The notes below the pieces were generated by a model. That model worked only from the letters and a program-made list of their open reading frames with translations. It did no database searches and was not told the DNA's origin. 64,000 bases of DNA, from positions 310,001-374,000 of the forward strand of contig NZ_JANQIM010000033.1 in NCBI RefSeq assembly GCF_028282165.1, read 5' to 3'. The DNA is from Winogradskyella sp. Lineage in GTDB: Bacteria; Bacteroidota; Bacteroidia; Flavobacteriales; Flavobacteriaceae. The translations under genes and the position numbers were made by a program. Of the stretch, positions 10,592 to 19,626 are shown in pieces. Each line of letters starts with the position of its first letter. Position 1 is the first letter of the stretch.

Positions 10592-10689
10592 ATGCATTAC
10601 AATAATTTGCAGAAGATTTAGAGTTTATTTAACAAATTAAAGCTTATGTTTTGTTTAATTTTATCGAACAAACATTAAACAAAAAAAGC

Positions 10690-11439
10690 ATGAAAAAAAA
10701 TTACAGAATTCTATTCGAACCCCCCAAAGCATTTTTTATCCTACTTTTAACCTCACTATGTCTCTCATTTAATCAAATCAATGCTCAAGTTTGCACGGCG
10801 GATGCCGGTACGATCACGGCGGATGCGAGCCCTGTGTCCCTATCGGGAGGCAGTGCTACGATCACAGCGACTCCAGACGGCAACAGCGCTGTCCCTGCGG
10901 ACTACGAGGTGACCTATGTCCTGACCTCCGGGACGGGATTGGTTATAGAGGCTGCCGGGGCGGCACCTAGCTTTACGGTGAACGCGGCCGGTGACTATAC
11001 GATCCATACCTTGGTGGCTGAGACCTCCGACAACACGGACCCCAACTTCCTGGACTTGGGCGTGATCGTTTTCGGAACGACGACAGGCGTTGACGTACTG
11101 AACCTAGTTGCGGCCAACAGTATATGTGCATCACTGGATGTACCGGGAGCACCGATTGTAGTAGAGGACGATCTTAGTATAGATGATAATCGATTAGCAG
11201 AATCATTCAAACTGGTTTCTAATCCAGTTCGAGATATTTTAAGATTCGAGAATAGGAATAATATATCAATTGAATCTATAGAAATATACGATCTGTCTGG
11301 AAGATTAATAAGAGATATAATTTCAAATAATATCAATACTAACATCGAAGTTGATGTGTCTGGATTTTCAGATGGATATTACATTACAAGAGTGTCTTCC
11401 GAATCTGGAAATATAACTTTAAAGTGGATTAAACACTAA
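10690..11439 (+). CDS. T9SS-exported protein of mosaic base composition
   Basis: I choose the ATG at 10690 (MKKNYRILFE), which gives a signal peptide ending INAQ; an upstream in-frame ATG at 10651 only adds residues in front of it. The mature part starts with a short beta-rich domain (residues about 36-158) of no family I can name. The last 75 residues are a type A T9SS sorting domain (FKLVSNPVRDILRF, IEIYDLSGRLIRD, GYYITRVSS). The protein should therefore cross the outer membrane by the type IX route. The domain region (10,795-11,160) is about 60-65% GC by hand count in three 60-base lines, while signal peptide and sorting domain are near 35%, so the middle looks acquired. Confidence 0.75.
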   Translation: MKKNYRILFEPPKAFFILLLTSLCLSFNQINAQVCTADAGTITADASPVSLSGGSATITATPDGNSAVPADYEVTYVLTSGTGLVIEAAGAAPSFTVNAAGDYTIHTLVAETSDNTDPNFLDLGVIVFGTTTGVDVLNLVAANSICASLDVPGAPIVVEDDLSIDDNRLAESFKLVSNPVRDILRFENRNNISIESIEIYDLSGRLIRDIISNNINTNIEVDVSGFSDGYYITRVSSESGNITLKWIKH

Positions 11440-11490
11440 TGGTTAAAATTCAATAGATTTAATCAAAATTTAACCATAAATTAAAAATCA

Positions 11491-11519
11491 AAAAGCACCT
11501 TAACTTAAGGTGCTTTTTA
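11491..11519 (+). terminator. Rho-independent terminator
   Basis: AAAAGCACCTTA and TAAGGTGCTTTTT form a 9-11 bp stem with a minimal loop, ending the 10,690-11,439 gene. The stem is identical to the one after hppA. Confidence 0.85.
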
Positions 11520-11607
11520 TTTTACTATATAATAACATAGAGCTAACAGCATGGGAACAGAAGGATGGTAATTTTATTGAAATATAATTAATCCAAAAAA
11601 AATTTCA

Positions 11608-14600
11608 ATGAAAAACCTTTACTTTGAGAAAATCAAGGTCCTGACCATGATTTTTTTTATGCTATCTGGTGCAACTTTAGTTGCCCAGAATTTCGAATTG
11701 CAACTATTGCATTATTCCGATATTGATGGTAACGAGGAGAGTGCCCTTGATGCGGTTGACGAGTTCTCCGCATTGATGGATTTTTTCCAGAGCAATCCGA
11801 CTTATATTAACAACACCCTAACGGTGACTTCTGGCGACCTTATTATCCCAGGTCCAAGGTATTTTGCTGCCGAGAACAGTGCAGTAAGAGCCTTGACGGG
11901 AAGCAATGAGCCAGGCCATTTGGATATTGCCTTTGCCAACGCCTTTGGTGTTGACGTATCGACCCTAGGGAACCACGAGTTCGACCAAGGTCCGGGAGAA
12001 CTGTTCGATTCAGCTTTCTTGAGCGAATCCAGTGGTGGTGTAACTTTCCCTGGTTCGGAGTTTCCATGGCTATCGACTAATATGGACTTTTCCCAGGATG
12101 GCGACTTCTCTGGTATCATCGGAACTGACGGTAACGATATATCTACCTTGGGCAGCCAAGTAGCTAAATATGCTGTGGTTACTATTGATGGAGAAACCAT
12201 AGGTATTGTCGGTGCTGCCTCACCGAGTTTCCCAACGATTACTACATTAGGTAGTGTAACTGTTTCGCCAGCACCCGATGCCACTGTAAACGCATTGGCT
12301 GCTGAAATACAGACAAGTGTCGATGCCCTTACTGGCAGCGGTGTGAACAAGATTATCCTTTTAGCGCACATGCAGTCCATTACCATAGAAAAGCAGTTGG
12401 CAACATTGTTGGACGGAGTTGATATCATCGTAGCAGGTGGTTCTAATACTAGAATGGGTGACAGCAACGATACGCTCTTCAGCAACTCATTCTTAACTGA
12501 CAACGCCTTTGACGAAACCTATCCATTCCAGACCACTGATGCTGGTGGTGATCCCGTGCTTGTGGTCAACGTTGACGGAGACTACAAATATCTTGGAAGG
12601 TTGGTTGTTGAGTTCGATATGAATGGTGTACTGGACTTGAGCGCCTTGGACGATACCATAAATGGGGTCTACCCGGCCACTGAAGCCTTGGTAGCTTCGT
12701 TGAGCGCAACGCCTAACCCAACGGTTATTGCTCTTAGGGATGCCGCGCAAGGTGTTATTGATGCTCAGTTCAGTAATGTTGTAGGATTCTCCAGTGTCTA
12801 CTTAGATGGAAGGAGAGCACAGGTAAGGACCCAAGAAACAAACCTAGGAAACCTTACTGCAGACGCTAATCTTTGGTATGCCAACCTGCTGAATCCGGAT
12901 ACCGATCCGGACGTTGATATATCCTTGAAAAACGGTGGAGGTATAAGAACTCAGATTGGTTCGGCGGTTCTTCCAGGGGGATCCAATGACCCCAACGATT
13001 TTGTGTTTTCCCCACCACCGAATAATGAAGTTTCCGAAGGTAATCTAAGGGCGACATTGCGTTTTGATAACGGATTGGTACGATTGACAATGACACCTGC
13101 GGAATTGATAACCATCGTTGAGCACGGTCTGAGTGCTGTCGCCCCAGGTGTGACCCCTGGACGTTTTCCTCAGATTGGAGGTATGAGCTTTGTGTACGAT
13201 CCCAACCTCGCACCGGGGAGCAGACTTGTTGATTTAGTTGTAGATAGAGGGGATATGGATCCTTCAAACGACGTTGTGATCATACAGAACGGTGTGAACG
13301 TAGCCCCTGATGGAATTACCTTTAATCTGGTGACCTTGAATTTCTTGGCAGGCGGTGGCGATGGCTATCCGTTCGATCAGCTCTCTGCTCCAAACAGGTT
13401 GAACTACTATCTGGATACCAACGATCCCAGCCCTGTGGGAGTGTTGGCCAACGATCCTGGCAATAATACTACCTTCAGTGAAACAGGACAGGAACAGGAT
13501 GCTTTAGCAGAGTTCATGTTCGCTTTCCACCCTGATAATGCTTCAGCGTTCGACGTAGCTGAAACACCGGCAGACCAAGATACTAGAATTGTAGTTGCAC
13601 AGGCTAACTTACAAATTACTGAAATCTTTCCAGGGCAATCTGGAGATGATTTAACGGAAGATTGGTTTGAAATTTATAATGCAGGAGCCGCTGCGTGGGA
13701 AGCAAGCGTGCATGGCTCACTTTATTATGATGATGAATCTCAAGATACAGGTGATGCTGTGCTTATCAACGGAATATCGTTTATTGGTCCTGGTGAACGT
13801 GTGATTGTCCTCGTAACAGATAATGCTAATGGGGAAATTAATACTTTTACATCGGTATGGAGTCCTGTAGTCAACCTTACTGGTCTTGGAATTGGTTTCG
13901 CCGACGGTTCTGGTCTTGGTAGTGGAGGAGATGGCGTTACACTATGGGTAGGTGATCCTACCTTTAACCCAACACCTGTAGACTTTGAAGCTTATCCTGA
14001 TACAGTATCAAATGATGGCCAATCCTACGATGTAGAATTAGCAGCTTTTAGTACAGTAGGAAATGCTAGTAATGCCGTTGCAACAATTGCATTAGGAGGT
14101 GATGCTAATAATGTGCCAAATATTGCTTCACCAGGAAACGTGCTCTCATTTTTAGATCTTGAGATTACAGAAATATTCCCTGGGCAAGATGGTACGGATC
14201 TCACAGAGGATTGGTTTGAAATCATAAACAATGGAACATTAACATGGACCTCTGCTAATGGAGATTTATATTATGATGATGAATCGGCTGATCCTTTGGA
14301 TGCAATTGCTATTCAAGGAATAACTGATATTCAGCCTGGCGAACGTGTTATTGTTATTGTGGATGGTGATGCCAGTGATGCAACAACTTTTGTCAATATA
14401 TGGAGCCCTGTAATCAATTTAGCAAACATTGAAGTCGGTTATGCTGATAACGCTGCGGGCTTAGGTGGTGGCGGTGATACGGTAACCTTATGGCTTGGCG
14501 ATCCAAATTCTGGTGGAACCTTAGAAGATTCTGAAGCTTATCCAGATACGAGTTCTAATGATGGCCAGTCTTACGATGTAGAATTAGCTGCTTTTAGCAC

Positions 14601-16788
14601 AGTAGGAAATGCTAGTAATGCTGTACAGACTGATGCACTTGGAGGTGATGGAGGTAATGTGCCAAATATAGGTTCTCCAGGAAATATGATTCTTACAATG
14701 CCAGAAGTTGAATTCGACGACGTTTACGATTCTGTCTCTGAAAATGACTCGAGTATTACATTGACTGCTACTATTTCTGAGGCACCAACTTCAGATGTTA
14801 CTGTTGATGTTGCATTAGTTTTAGGTGGTACAGCAACAGAAGGTGTTGATTTTACATTTGCTTCAACTCAAACCCTTACATTCCCTTCAGGAAGTACGGA
14901 CGATCAAACTATCAATATTCCGATACTAGACAATAGTGATGATGGTAGTGATCTGTTTTTTGTGGTGATGCTAGAAAACGCTAATGGCGTTTCTATAGGA
15001 AGTGAAGATACATTTTCAGTCTACATTTTAGATGATGATACCGTTGTTCCAGCAGAAAACACTTCTGCGTTAAATGCAAATTATTTAACCAGTTATTTGG
15101 TTGACGCCTCAGGTACAGCAGAAATTACAGCTTATGATGCTACAACCCAACGTCTTTTCGTTACCAACGATGAGACGATAGAAATATTAGATTTTTCAGA
15201 CCCAAGTAATATTTCGTCCATTTCAACTCTTACTTTACCAGCTAATACCGATGGAGTACAAAGTGTTGCTGTAAGTAACGGTATTTTAGCCGCGGCGATT
15301 GCTGCGGACCCAGCAACAGACCCTGGATTGGTAATGTTTTCTGATACGGATGGTAACAATCAAGTTATGGTCACAGTTGGTGCACTACCAGATATGATCA
15401 CCTTTACACCAGACGGAACTCAGCTATTGGTGGCCAACGAAGGTGAACCTAATGATTTGTATGACGTAGATCCTGAAGGGGGAGTCTCTGTTATCGATGT
15501 TACTGGTGGTTTAGCAGGTATAGACCAAAGTGATGTTACAAACTTGGGCTTTACGGCTTTTAATGGGGATTTGGCAGCGCTTTTGGCCGCTGATGTTAGG
15601 ATTTTTGGTCCAGGTGCGACGGTTGCCCAAGACCTAGAACCAGAATATATAACCGTTTCTGATGATAGTCAGACGGCCTATGTTGCGCTTCAGGAGAACA
15701 ATGCCTACGCGATTGTAGACTTAACAGTTCCTACAATAACTCAGGTAGTACCGTTTGGTTTAAAAGATCATAGTTTACCATCAAATTCTTTGGACACTAG
15801 TGATGAAACCGACTTTATTTTTAATGCTTCATGGCCTATTTATGGTATGTATATGCCAGATGCTATAGACTATTTTAATGTTGGAGGTACAGGTTATGTA
15901 ATTACTGCTAATGAGGGAGATGCGCGCGATTATGATGGCTATGCTGAAGAACGCAAGCTAGATGATTCGGATTATGTTTTAGATCCAGCTGTTTTTGGCA
16001 ATGCTGATATTCTTGCTCTAGAGACTAATTTAGGGGATATTAATATTACTATTGCTTCTGGAAATACAGATGCTGATCCTGAGTTTGAAGAAATTCATGT
16101 ATATGGTGGTAGGTCATTTTCTATTTTCGAAGCCAATACGGGCAACTTAATTTACGATAGTGGTAATGATTTTGAAGTGATTACTGCTGCTGATGCTACT
16201 TATGGCGGAATTTTTAACGCCAGCAATAGCAATAACAGCTTTAAAAATAGAAGTGATAACAAAGGGCCAGAACCAGAAGGTGTTATCGTTGAAGAAATTG
16301 AAGGTTCGTATTATGCATTCATTCTTTTAGAACGTGTTGGAGGTGTTATGATTTACGATGTTACCGATCCGGCGGCTCCAGTTTTTTTACAATACTTAAA
16401 CAGTCGTGGAGCTGTGCCGAGCGCAACTGCTAGTGGCGATCTAGGACCAGAAGGTATCGTCTTTGTTGATGCAGATGATAGCCCAACAGGAACAGCACTT
16501 ATTGTAGTGTCTAACGAAGTTAGTGCTACTTTGAGTATTTATTCTTTAGATAATATTTTAGGTTTAGAGGAATTCAACAATCCTAGTAACGAGTTTAAAA
16601 TGTTTCCAAATCCTGCATCGCAAGTGGTTAACTTTAATCGTGTAGATGATTATAGGCTCTATGATATGTCAGGCCGATTGGTTAAAACGGTTAATGAAAC
16701 AAAGTCTATTAAAATAAACGACCTTGAAGCAGGTATTTATTTCGTGGCCAATTCAATTAACCAAAGCAAAAAACTGATAGTTGAATAG
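11608..16788 (+). CDS. Giant T9SS-exported 5'-nucleotidase/phosphoesterase-like multidomain protein
   Basis: 1726 residues. After a signal peptide (ending LVAQ, residue 27) come a calcineurin-like metallophosphoesterase domain (about 30-290, with intact GNHEFDQG), a 5'-nucleotidase C-terminal domain (about 390-640), two tandem lamin-tail-type domains (about 667-848 and 850-1030, each starting ITEIFPGQ and ending near SYDVELAAFSTVGNASNAV), a Calx-beta domain (about 1031-1145), a choice-of-anchor I beta-propeller (about 1150-1640), and a T9SS sorting tail (FKMFPNPASQVVNF onward). Metal-site motifs deviate: HYSDIDG instead of the usual HTNDxHG, and GGSNTR where GHxH-type ligands are expected. 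Roughly nucleotides 11,700-13,600 are 48-57% GC, and the remainder about 35%. Likely a surface or secreted phosphate-scavenging enzyme; activity is inferred. Confidence 0.82.
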   Translation: MKNLYFEKIKVLTMIFFMLSGATLVAQNFELQLLHYSDIDGNEESALDAVDEFSALMDFFQSNPTYINNTLTVTSGDLIIPGPRYFAAENSAVRALTGSNEPGHLDIAFANAFGVDVSTLGNHEFDQGPGELFDSAFLSESSGGVTFPGSEFPWLSTNMDFSQDGDFSGIIGTDGNDISTLGSQVAKYAVVTIDGETIGIVGAASPSFPTITTLGSVTVSPAPDATVNALAAEIQTSVDALTGSGVNKIILLAHMQSITIEKQLATLLDGVDIIVAGGSNTRMGDSNDTLFSNSFLTDNAFDETYPFQTTDAGGDPVLVVNVDGDYKYLGRLVVEFDMNGVLDLSALDDTINGVYPATEALVASLSATPNPTVIALRDAAQGVIDAQFSNVVGFSSVYLDGRRAQVRTQETNLGNLTADANLWYANLLNPDTDPDVDISLKNGGGIRTQIGSAVLPGGSNDPNDFVFSPPPNNEVSEGNLRATLRFDNGLVRLTMTPAELITIVEHGLSAVAPGVTPGRFPQIGGMSFVYDPNLAPGSRLVDLVVDRGDMDPSNDVVIIQNGVNVAPDGITFNLVTLNFLAGGGDGYPFDQLSAPNRLNYYLDTNDPSPVGVLANDPGNNTTFSETGQEQDALAEFMFAFHPDNASAFDVAETPADQDTRIVVAQANLQITEIFPGQSGDDLTEDWFEIYNAGAAAWEASVHGSLYYDDESQDTGDAVLINGISFIGPGERVIVLVTDNANGEINTFTSVWSPVVNLTGLGIGFADGSGLGSGGDGVTLWVGDPTFNPTPVDFEAYPDTVSNDGQSYDVELAAFSTVGNASNAVATIALGGDANNVPNIASPGNVLSFLDLEITEIFPGQDGTDLTEDWFEIINNGTLTWTSANGDLYYDDESADPLDAIAIQGITDIQPGERVIVIVDGDASDATTFVNIWSPVINLANIEVGYADNAAGLGGGGDTVTLWLGDPNSGGTLEDSEAYPDTSSNDGQSYDVELAAFSTVGNASNAVQTDALGGDGGNVPNIGSPGNMILTMPEVEFDDVYDSVSENDSSITLTATISEAPTSDVTVDVALVLGGTATEGVDFTFASTQTLTFPSGSTDDQTINIPILDNSDDGSDLFFVVMLENANGVSIGSEDTFSVYILDDDTVVPAENTSALNANYLTSYLVDASGTAEITAYDATTQRLFVTNDETIEILDFSDPSNISSISTLTLPANTDGVQSVAVSNGILAAAIAADPATDPGLVMFSDTDGNNQVMVTVGALPDMITFTPDGTQLLVANEGEPNDLYDVDPEGGVSVIDVTGGLAGIDQSDVTNLGFTAFNGDLAALLAADVRIFGPGATVAQDLEPEYITVSDDSQTAYVALQENNAYAIVDLTVPTITQVVPFGLKDHSLPSNSLDTSDETDFIFNASWPIYGMYMPDAIDYFNVGGTGYVITANEGDARDYDGYAEERKLDDSDYVLDPAVFGNADILALETNLGDINITIASGNTDADPEFEEIHVYGGRSFSIFEANTGNLIYDSGNDFEVITAADATYGGIFNASNSNNSFKNRSDNKGPEPEGVIVEEIEGSYYAFILLERVGGVMIYDVTDPAAPVFLQYLNSRGAVPSATASGDLGPEGIVFVDADDSPTGTALIVVSNEVSATLSIYSLDNILGLEEFNNPSNEFKMFPNPASQVVNFNRVDDYRLYDMSGRLVKTVNETKSIKINDLEAGIYFVANSINQSKKLIVE
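13609..14690 (+). repeat. Tandem duplication of a lamin-tail domain inside the large exported gene
   Basis: Two copies, about 13,609-14,154 and 14,158-14,690, encode near-parallel domains. Nucleotide identity is highest at their ends, for example 14,011-14,078 against 14,557-14,624, which differ at only a few third positions. This is an internal domain duplication. Confidence 0.8.
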
Positions 16789-16808
16789 TAGTTTACAGAT
16801 ACTAATAA

Positions 16809-16833
16809 AACCACGCCACTGGCGTGGTTTTTT
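16809..16833 (+). terminator. Rho-independent terminator
   Basis: AACCACGCC / GGCGTGGTT stem followed by a T-run, 20 bases after the large exported gene. The next gene starts only a few bases later, so that gene may depend on read-through or on its own promoter. Confidence 0.8.
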
Positions 16834-16838
16834 ATTCA

Positions 16839-17396
16839 ATGAAACGAAATATACTAAATAAGATAAATATGCATTTGAGAACGTCGACTATTAGAATTGT
16901 CTTCCTTTTGTACTTGTTATGGTTATCGGATGTATTAACGGCTCAAAATCAAAGCAATTCAGAAGACGATTCAAGAATTAGAACGTTTTTTAGCGTTGTT
17001 CACCCCATTGTAAGTTATTCAAAGAATGCTCCAAGTTATAATTTTGATGGTCAATATGAAATCGGTTTTCCAACGGGTGTCAATTTTATTCAGAGTGAAA
17101 AGATTGCTTTTAGTATTGAGTTGGTACCTTCCATAGAAGTGATTGACAACTTAAGTAGAATGAGTGGCTTACTCTTTCATCCAGGTATTATTTACAGGAA
17201 TATTGGAGGATTTAATTTTTTGACAAGACTGGCATTTAACACTAATGGCAGATACGGTTTCACGCTTGTGGCAAATAAGCCGATTATTAAAAAAGATGGT
17301 ATTACTTATTTTTTAGCCACGCCAATTCCGATTAGATTCGGTAATGACAACCCTACTTCTCTAACTATCGGATTTCAATTTGGGGTAAGTTTCTGA
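16839..17396 (+). CDS. Small exported protein of unknown function
   Basis: I do not recognise the family. The frame begins with MKRNILNKIN and contains a second ATG at 16869 (MHLRTSTIRIVFLLYLLWL) that would also start a good signal peptide ending TAQ; either start is possible, and an in-frame start inside the terminator at 16824 is rejected. The mature part (about 150 residues) is rich in alternating hydrophobic and polar residues and ends GFQFGVSF, with a C-terminal Phe, as in small outer-membrane beta barrels. It may be an outer-membrane protein; no other function can be inferred. Confidence 0.65.
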   Translation: MKRNILNKINMHLRTSTIRIVFLLYLLWLSDVLTAQNQSNSEDDSRIRTFFSVVHPIVSYSKNAPSYNFDGQYEIGFPTGVNFIQSEKIAFSIELVPSIEVIDNLSRMSGLLFHPGIIYRNIGGFNFLTRLAFNTNGRYGFTLVANKPIIKKDGITYFLATPIPIRFGNDNPTSLTIGFQFGVSF

Positions 17397-17469
17397 CTTT
17401 GATTTCATTTTGATAGGTAATTGTGGATAGAAAGACGCGCTAATTCACACAAAAACATGAGTTTATTGT

Positions 17470-18084
17470 CTAAAATAAACCGTGAATCTCAGCATCGATT
17501 TTATTGATAATACCTCCTAAATCCTCAGGATTATCTACAAAATCTAGTTTGTCGACGTCGACGATTAGTAATTTGCCTTTATTGTATTTTGTGATCCATG
17601 CTTCGTAACGCTCATTCAAACGGCTTAAATAATCAATACTGATAGTGTTTTCATAATCGCGCCCACGTTTATGAATCTGGGCTACTAAATTTGGAATAGA
17701 ACTACGAAGGTAAATAAGTAAATCTGGACCTTTTACAAAGGATTCCATTAGCTCAAAGAGGGAAGAATAATTTTCAAAATCGCGATTGGTCATTAAGCCC
17801 ATGGCATGTAAGTTGGGAGCAAAGATATGAGCATCTTCGTATATGGTTCTATCTTGGATAATGTCCTTACCACTATTCTGAATTTGGTTGATTTGACGAA
17901 ATCTACTATTTAAGAAATATACTTGAAGATTAAAACTCCAGCGCTCCATTTGATTGTAAAAATCATCCAAGTAGGGATTATCCACAACATCTTCTAACTG
18001 AGCTTCCCATTTGTAGTGTTTTGCCAACAATTTGGTCAAAGTTGTTTTACCTGCTCCTATATTTCCTGCAACAGCAACATGCAT
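17470..18084 (-). CDS. Deoxynucleoside kinase
   Basis: Cytoplasmic salvage kinase phosphorylating deoxynucleosides, most likely deoxyadenosine/deoxyguanosine as in other bacterial members. Walker A GNIGAGKTT is at residues 7-15, followed by ED and NPYLDDFY (sugar/base-contact region near residues 33-45), RWSFNLQVYFLNSR, and the DRTIYED variant of the family's ERS-type motif near residue 75. At 204 residues the length is normal. It lies 3 bases after the end of the upstream exported-protein gene (18,088-18,870), so the two are surely co-transcribed. Confidence 0.9.
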   Translation of the reverse strand: MHVAVAGNIGAGKTTLTKLLAKHYKWEAQLEDVVDNPYLDDFYNQMERWSFNLQVYFLNSRFRQINQIQNSGKDIIQDRTIYEDAHIFAPNLHAMGLMTNRDFENYSSLFELMESFVKGPDLLIYLRSSIPNLVAQIHKRGRDYENTISIDYLSRLNERYEAWITKYNKGKLLIVDVDKLDFVDNPEDLGGIINKIDAEIHGLF

Positions 18085-18087
18085 AGT

Positions 18088-18870
18088 CTATTCTAGTTTA
18101 AGTTGGTATTGACGTAGAATTTCGTCGTGGTAAATATACAAGGTTTCATTCGTTACCAAAAACTGATTTATTAACAAATTTGAATGGGAAATGGGTTTTA
18201 TCTCGTCTGTGTTTTTAGAGAGAATAAAGAGCTTATCTTCCTTTTTGAGTATTAAATGTGCTTTACTAAATGCCAAGCTTTCATAACCTTTATTTAGGTG
18301 TTTGGCAATTAAACTTCCAAAGTAATTGTAAATATACAGATAGTTTTCTGTGAGCATATAGCAATTGTTGTAATCACTTTTAAGGTCTAAAATCTCTGAT
18401 TGTATCGGTACGGTTTTTAGCCTTATGGTATTGCTCTTGTAGTCATAAAGTTCAAGCTGTTGTAAATCCTGATTAAAAATCCAAAGGGTATTATCAAAGC
18501 CGGTTGAAACAAAACTTACGTTCTTATAAGGTTGTGTAGTATTAAAATCTACTTTGAATACTTCGGCTAAACGGTTGTCTAAAATAATGACGGTATTAAA
18601 ATCTTGATAGAAGAGATTGATTTTTAAGGGGTTGAATGCGTTTGCGGTAGTAATTTCACTTAGTTGAAAGTTGGTATAGGTAATTGTTGTGTCTTTGGTT
18701 TTTTTGTTAAAAGTATTATCGTCAGTAGTATAGTATAGTGTTCCAAAGGTATCAATACCAAAAATATCTTTTGCTTTTAAGCTGGCTGAATCTTTTAGAT
18801 GCATCTGTACTCGCTCTTGCGCAAATATGGAAACACTTAAAAAAAAGAAAAATAAAACTAACTTATACAT
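18088..18870 (-). CDS. Exported protein with repeated beta strands, unknown function
   Basis: 260 residues with a signal peptide (MYKLVLFFFFLSVSIFAQ). The mature part consists of repeated short beta-strand units separated by polar turns (for example TLWIFNQDLQQLELYDYKS, CYMLTENYLYIYNYFGS, KLFILSKNTDEI), suggesting a small beta-propeller. I cannot assign a function. It lies 3 bases ahead of the deoxynucleoside kinase gene and 72 bases after the response regulator gene on the same strand. Similar proteins are often found next to this kinase in flavobacteria, but that is from memory. Confidence 0.7.
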   Translation of the reverse strand: MYKLVLFFFFLSVSIFAQERVQMHLKDSASLKAKDIFGIDTFGTLYYTTDDNTFNKKTKDTTITYTNFQLSEITTANAFNPLKINLFYQDFNTVIILDNRLAEVFKVDFNTTQPYKNVSFVSTGFDNTLWIFNQDLQQLELYDYKSNTIRLKTVPIQSEILDLKSDYNNCYMLTENYLYIYNYFGSLIAKHLNKGYESLAFSKAHLILKKEDKLFILSKNTDEIKPISHSNLLINQFLVTNETLYIYHDEILRQYQLKLE

Positions 18871-18942
18871 ACAAGATAGAAAAATACAAAAATTGCACCA
18901 TTCTATAACTCAAAAGAAATTGTATTTAGTGTGTAGAGTTTT

Positions 18943-19626
18943 TTAGATGGTGAACTTATACCCAAAACCACGAACGTTAATGATTTGAATACGGTCATCT
19001 TTTTTTAGTTTTTTTCTAAGCTTGGTAATAAATACGTCCATACTCCTAGCAGAGAAAAAATCATCGGTTCCCCAAAGTTTGTTCAAAATTAATGAACGAT
19101 CTAATACCTCATTCTTGTTCTTTATGAGATGAAATAGTAAATGTGCTTCCCTGTGTGTGAGTTGTATACGTTCGTCTTCTTTATATTGTAACTGTTGTTT
19201 TGGAAAATCGAAGGTATAATTACCAATGTTAAGAATTTTGGAAGTTTTTTGGATCTTTGTTCTATTCAAAAGGCTATGGATTCTAACGATTAACTCTTCC
19301 ATACTAAAAGGTTTCTTAAGATAATCGTTGCCACCAATGGAAAACCCTTCAACAACGTCTGCAGTTTGGGATTTAGCGGTAAGGAATATAATGGGGACGG
19401 TATCGTCAATAATCCTTATTTCCTTGGCTAAGGTAAACCCATCTTTTTTTGGCATCATTACATCCAAGACCAAAATTTCGGGGCTGTGAGATTGGTAGAT
19501 ATCATAGGCTTTTACACCATTGTCGCACAATAGCACTTCAAAATTCCTAGTTTCAAGACTTTCTTTTATGATCTGACCTAACGCCGCTTCATCTTCAGCT
19601 AGGAGTAATTTAATTTTATCAGCCAT
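18943..19626 (-). CDS. OmpR/PhoB-type response regulator
   Basis: 227 residues. The receiver domain (residues 5-118) has the acidic pair at 11-12, phospho-acceptor Asp55 in LVLDVMMPKKDG and the conserved Lys in LKKPF. A C-terminal winged-helix DNA-binding domain (about 130-226) includes LTHREAHLLFHLIKN and DVFITKLRKKL. Its start overlaps the end of the histidine kinase gene by 8 bases, so kinase and regulator are translated together. The probable DNA target, phased GTTAAC repeats, lies upstream of the kinase in the divergent promoter region at 21,176-21,201. Confidence 0.93.
   Translation of the reverse strand: MADKIKLLLAEDEAALGQIIKESLETRNFEVLLCDNGVKAYDIYQSHSPEILVLDVMMPKKDGFTLAKEIRIIDDTVPIIFLTAKSQTADVVEGFSIGGNDYLKKPFSMEELIVRIHSLLNRTKIQKTSKILNIGNYTFDFPKQQLQYKEDERIQLTHREAHLLFHLIKNKNEVLDRSLILNKLWGTDDFFSARSMDVFITKLRKKLKKDDRIQIINVRGFGYKFTI

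Noticed and set aside
11802..12503. 233-codon open frame on the minus strand within the nucleotidase domain
   Set aside because: No signal peptide, family motif or start context; long antisense frames are expected in the higher-GC part of this gene.
13609..14690. Repeated segment as a mobile element
   Set aside because: The two copies coincide with protein domains and stay in frame, so domain duplication explains them.
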